From contig JAJNPV010000037.1 in NCBI GenBank assembly GCA_021155195.1, positions 372,001 to 436,000 of the forward strand: 64,000 nucleotides of DNA, in the 5' to 3' direction. Position 1 is the stretch's first letter. Each line of letters opens with the position of its first letter. Made by a program: the position numbers and the translations under genes. The notes below the pieces were generated by a model. The model was not told the origin of the DNA and ran no database searches. It was given only the letters and a program-made list of their open reading frames with translations. This document shows positions 61,236 through 64,000 of this stretch, in pieces. Source of the stretch: Ohtaekwangia sp. Lineage in GTDB: Bacteria; Bacteroidota; Bacteroidia; Cytophagales; Cyclobacteriaceae.

Positions 61236-63112
61236 TATTCTTTTTTACTGTCTGATGAATTCTTTACTGAAACATTAAAAGAGGGTGCCTGGTAATCTTT
61301 GGGTAAATAGTTGGCCGGAATGGTAACCATATTTCCATCGCGTGCCGCACGATAATGAGGGGATAAAATCTCAACGCCACCTTCATTAAATTTATCCTGA
61401 ATGTTTTGATGAAGTTCTGAATAGATAACTGCCATACGATGCGATTGGTCGGTAAATGCATTGATTTGATAAGCAACATAAAAATCATCTAAACTGGTTT
61501 GTAGTACAAATGGCTTATGATTATCATCTTGCATAATTCCGTTTGTTGCCGTTGCTGCTTTTATTAACAATTCATGCACTTGTTTCCAGGGCACATCGTA
61601 TCCGATCGTTACGCCAGAGTGAAGAATGAGACCGCTTTCATTGGCCGATGAAGTGTAGTTAATAGTAGATCCTGCTAAGATGGTTGAATTGGGGATTGTA
61701 ATATTTTCGTTTTTAATGGTACGGATGCGAGTAACCAGCAAGGATTTTTCCATTACATCGCCTGTTATGTCACCAATTTTTATCCGGTCTCCTACTTTAA
61801 AGGGACGCATATAGGTAATTACTAATCCGGCCACTGCATTCGCAATAGCAGATGAGGACCCCAATGAAAAGAGAACTCCAACAAAAACAGAAACTCCTTG
61901 AAAAATGGGTGAGTCGGAGCCAGGCAGGTACTTAAAAATAATTATGAAGCTGAAAGCATACACCAGAAATTTTACAATGTTTAAAGTAGGCTTTGCCCAG
62001 TCAGGGTAAAAACCGGGTAGAGTAAGCACACCGCTCTCAATTTCACCGGCAATGAACTTTAAAAACTTAACCACATAGTGAGTGACTGTTGCTATTACTA
62101 TTATCGAGAATAGATTGGGTAGATAATTGATTAGGCCGCCAAAAACACTCTTCAACGGTGTGGTTATCCAACTAATTAAAGTTTCGGCAATGCCGCGTGT
62201 CCAGGGAAATACACTAAACAATAAAGGAAGCGCTATATAAAGAGCAAGGGCAATTACTAAAAGGCGAACGATGTTTGTTAAGAATAGGATTACTTGTAAC
62301 TCACGCTCACTATCCAAAAATTGATAACCACGAAACTGAATTCCTTTTAATGCACTGTCTTTTAGATTCTTAATTTTTTCATTTATGTTTTTAAATAGTC
62401 TGTTTACCAACCGGATAACAACATAGATGCCCCCTAAAATTAAAAGGATAGCCAAAATGCGAAGAGAGATGTTTAGAATGCTATTTGATTTGCGTTCAGA
62501 TTTAATTGCATCGGCAATTAGCGTTCGGTATTCAGTAGCGATTTCTTTTGGCTTCCGCTCGAACCATAAAGCCTCCAGTTCGTTCACGCTCATCACCATA
62601 AAGTCCCTATAAATGATTTCAGCGGAAGCGTCTGCTTCGGTTACGGTTAGCGAATCGGGATTAAACTCATAATCATCATAAAGTTTTTTAATCTTGGCGG
62701 TTACAGAGGCAGCGCGATCTTTTGCGCTAAAACTTCCTACCCGTGTGTAGACCAAAAAGAGAGTATCACCAAAAGGAGCCACGGGAAATCCCTTGGCCGA
62801 TGCTTTTAGTTTTTCTAATTTTTGATTTTGAGCTAGTTTTTTTAGAGAGTCCGCCTGTTCTGATTCTCTTAATTTTTTTAGTAACGCTTCGCGCTCTTGA
62901 TTAGAAGCTGAGCCTTTCAGATTTTCAATTTGCATCAATAACACAGCCCTGCGCATAGAATCAGCTCTATGGATGCTATCAATCTGCTTTAAATAGACGG
63001 TAGTTTTGTCTAAAGAAATTGAATCTTTTTTCTGGTTCACAGAATCATTCTTTTGGGCCGATACCGCTACAGATATGCAAAGAATTAGGATTAGGGTAAC
63101 TATATTTTTCAT
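61235..63112 (-). CDS. Large MscS-family channel with periplasmic coiled coil
   Basis: A 625-aa protein: signal peptide (MKNIVTLILILCISVAVSAQ), a charged heptad-rich periplasmic region (about 20-110, IENLKGSASNQEREALLKKL..), six or more membrane helices, pore segment LGSSSAIANAVAGLVITYM, and the domain RPFKVGDRIKIGDITGDV. A frame from 63160 would add 16 residues and overlap the upstream gene; ATG 63112 restores the signal peptide. Resembles MscK/MscM-type large channels. Confidence 0.88.
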   Translation of the reverse strand: MKNIVTLILILCISVAVSAQKNDSVNQKKDSISLDKTTVYLKQIDSIHRADSMRRAVLLMQIENLKGSASNQEREALLKKLRESEQADSLKKLAQNQKLEKLKASAKGFPVAPFGDTLFLVYTRVGSFSAKDRAASVTAKIKKLYDDYEFNPDSLTVTEADASAEIIYRDFMVMSVNELEALWFERKPKEIATEYRTLIADAIKSERKSNSILNISLRILAILLILGGIYVVIRLVNRLFKNINEKIKNLKDSALKGIQFRGYQFLDSERELQVILFLTNIVRLLVIALALYIALPLLFSVFPWTRGIAETLISWITTPLKSVFGGLINYLPNLFSIIVIATVTHYVVKFLKFIAGEIESGVLTLPGFYPDWAKPTLNIVKFLVYAFSFIIIFKYLPGSDSPIFQGVSVFVGVLFSLGSSSAIANAVAGLVITYMRPFKVGDRIKIGDITGDVMEKSLLVTRIRTIKNENITIPNSTILAGSTINYTSSANESGLILHSGVTIGYDVPWKQVHELLIKAATATNGIMQDDNHKPFVLQTSLDDFYVAYQINAFTDQSHRMAVIYSELHQNIQDKFNEGGVEILSPHYRAARDGNMVTIPANYLPKDYQAPSFNVSVKNSSDSKKE

Positions 63113-63132
63113 AAATGGATAACTAAAAAATG

Positions 63133-63906
63133 TTATTGTTGTTTTCTTTTTGTACGCCATGATACTCCCGTACTAATGAAATAATCATTTACACCATAAT
63201 TATTTCCATACCCACCATATAAATCCAACTGCAGATCTGGGGTTAGCAACCAGGCCAATCCGGTATCAAAATTTATATAAAAATTGCCTCTTCCGTAAGC
63301 TCCAAAAGTTTCCACAAATGCACCCAGCTTATCATTGAAAGGAAAGGCGAGATTAATAACATAGGTACCTGTTGGCGAGCTGTTATTCCCGTTCCAAGCA
63401 GCTCCCCAGTTTGTTATCAGCGTAAAAGTTTTAGAAAGACGCTGGCTGGTTACAACAATAAAGCGTGGGGCAATGTCATCTATCTCATAGTCTTCGCTTA
63501 ATACGGGTAATCGCATCCGTAACTGAAAACCCACATTGGGTATCAACCCTTTGCCGGTATAGATGTGGTAGCGCATACCAACATCCATGGCACTGAGCCC
63601 ATTACTTTTTGTTTCGCTATTGCCATTGGTGCGGGCTTCTGTTTTGTATTCAAGCAATGCACTGATTTCGAAAGGTTCTGTGAGCCCATAACGCAACACT
63701 GTATTATTTAAAAAGCCGGAGTTTTTTATTCCGTTATTCTTGGAACCAAAGTAATCGAACCCGCTTTGGATCTGGAAAATTTTGTCTCCTACAGTAAAGG
63801 CGCCAATGGCCTGTCCGGGTCGGCCCGTGCGTATAGTTTCGTTAAACTGACCCACAACGCGCATGATGGAAAAGGTAAAAATTAGAGTTAGTAAAGGTAT
63901 TCGCAT
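63133..63906 (-). CDS. Outer-membrane beta-barrel protein (MetA-like transporter)
   Basis: A 257-aa protein with signal peptide (1-19, ending VVG-Q) and amphipathic beta strands throughout (RYGLTEPFEISALLEYK..., YNFYINFDTGLAWLLTPDLQLDLYGGYG in pieces). It fits the family once named for phenol-degradation meta-pathway outer-membrane proteins. First gene of the operon with three MscS channels and a sensor kinase. It probably acts as an outer-membrane channel; substrate unknown. 63907-64000 upstream shows no clear promoter. Confidence 0.8.
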   Translation of the reverse strand: MRIPLLTLIFTFSIMRVVGQFNETIRTGRPGQAIGAFTVGDKIFQIQSGFDYFGSKNNGIKNSGFLNNTVLRYGLTEPFEISALLEYKTEARTNGNSETKSNGLSAMDVGMRYHIYTGKGLIPNVGFQLRMRLPVLSEDYEIDDIAPRFIVVTSQRLSKTFTLITNWGAAWNGNNSSPTGTYVINLAFPFNDKLGAFVETFGAYGRGNFYINFDTGLAWLLTPDLQLDLYGGYGNNYGVNDYFISTGVSWRTKRKQQ

Positions 63907-64000
63907 AAGCTTTCAAATAAGGTAATAAGGTAGTTTCATTATGGGCAGCAACCATTGGGTTAATTCATAAATATTTTTTCTTGAAGTATGAATGCCCCAA

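Overview
The window reads as chromosomal, AT-rich DNA of a Bacteroidota bacterium, most likely order Cytophagales. The grounds are: the Bacteroidota-type -7 promoter TAnnTTTG (with an upstream TTG) in front of several genes; a TonB-dependent receptor with an N-terminal carboxypeptidase-like domain; the mreBCD-mrdA-mrdB cluster next to purH; BatD, DUF3127, two-domain NifU and GxxExxY proteins; a propeller-type sensor kinase; and weak Shine-Dalgarno signals. No rRNA, CRISPR array, prophage or complete insertion sequence was seen. Most of the window is ordinary housekeeping sequence.

Layout. 1-9.8 kb: pyrH, an XRE regulator with a partner gene, a DUF4143 ATPase, a biotin carrier protein, a TPP riboswitch driving a TonB receptor, a UbiA prenyltransferase, purN, a thioesterase, a ParE-type toxin-antitoxin pair and a secreted protein. 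9.8-17.2 kb: hmgA, an S41 protease, a hemerythrin protein, ruvX, def, and an aminotransferase/omega-amidase pair that fits glutamine-dependent methionine salvage. 17.3-25 kb: purH, a broken VapBC-like locus, then the cell-elongation operon mreB-mreC-mreD-mrdA-mrdB with 4-base start/stop overlaps. 26-36.4 kb: ferredoxin, tdk, recO, a fatty acid desaturase, psd, glutamate dehydrogenase, cdsA with a CPBP protease, dusB, an intact VapBC-like pair related to the broken one, a DMT transporter and a secreted phosphodiesterase-like protein. 36.4-49.7 kb: an Nfu protein, two tandem dicarboxylate/amino acid symporters, aroC, batD, queG, GxxExxY, ruvB, apbE, a ZIP transporter, acsA and a DUF3127 protein.

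The most unusual stretch is 49.76-50.30 kb. An intact tRNA-Leu(GAG) and a small GIY-YIG nuclease gene lie together between two pieces of a second tRNA-Leu(GAG) gene. The pieces overlap by exactly 10 bases, so with one copy of the overlap they rebuild a complete tRNA identical to the intact one, except that each piece carries a 19-20 base palindrome, one in the D-loop and one in the T-loop. This looks like a cassette of about 405 bases (nuclease plus replacement tRNA) inserted in a tRNA gene, with the broken copy now decaying.

50.4-64 kb: a membrane protein, an Rrf2 regulator facing a 1-Cys peroxiredoxin across an operator-like palindrome, a DegT aminotransferase, a family 2 glycosyltransferase and DMT transporter, a Dabb protein, and a minus-strand operon of an outer-membrane protein, three different MscS-family channels and a large propeller sensor kinase. 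Dispersed short repeats of the type CCACAAAGGCxCCAAGACACAAAG sit in several intergenic gaps, including a pair in inverted orientation on both sides of the GxxExxY gene.
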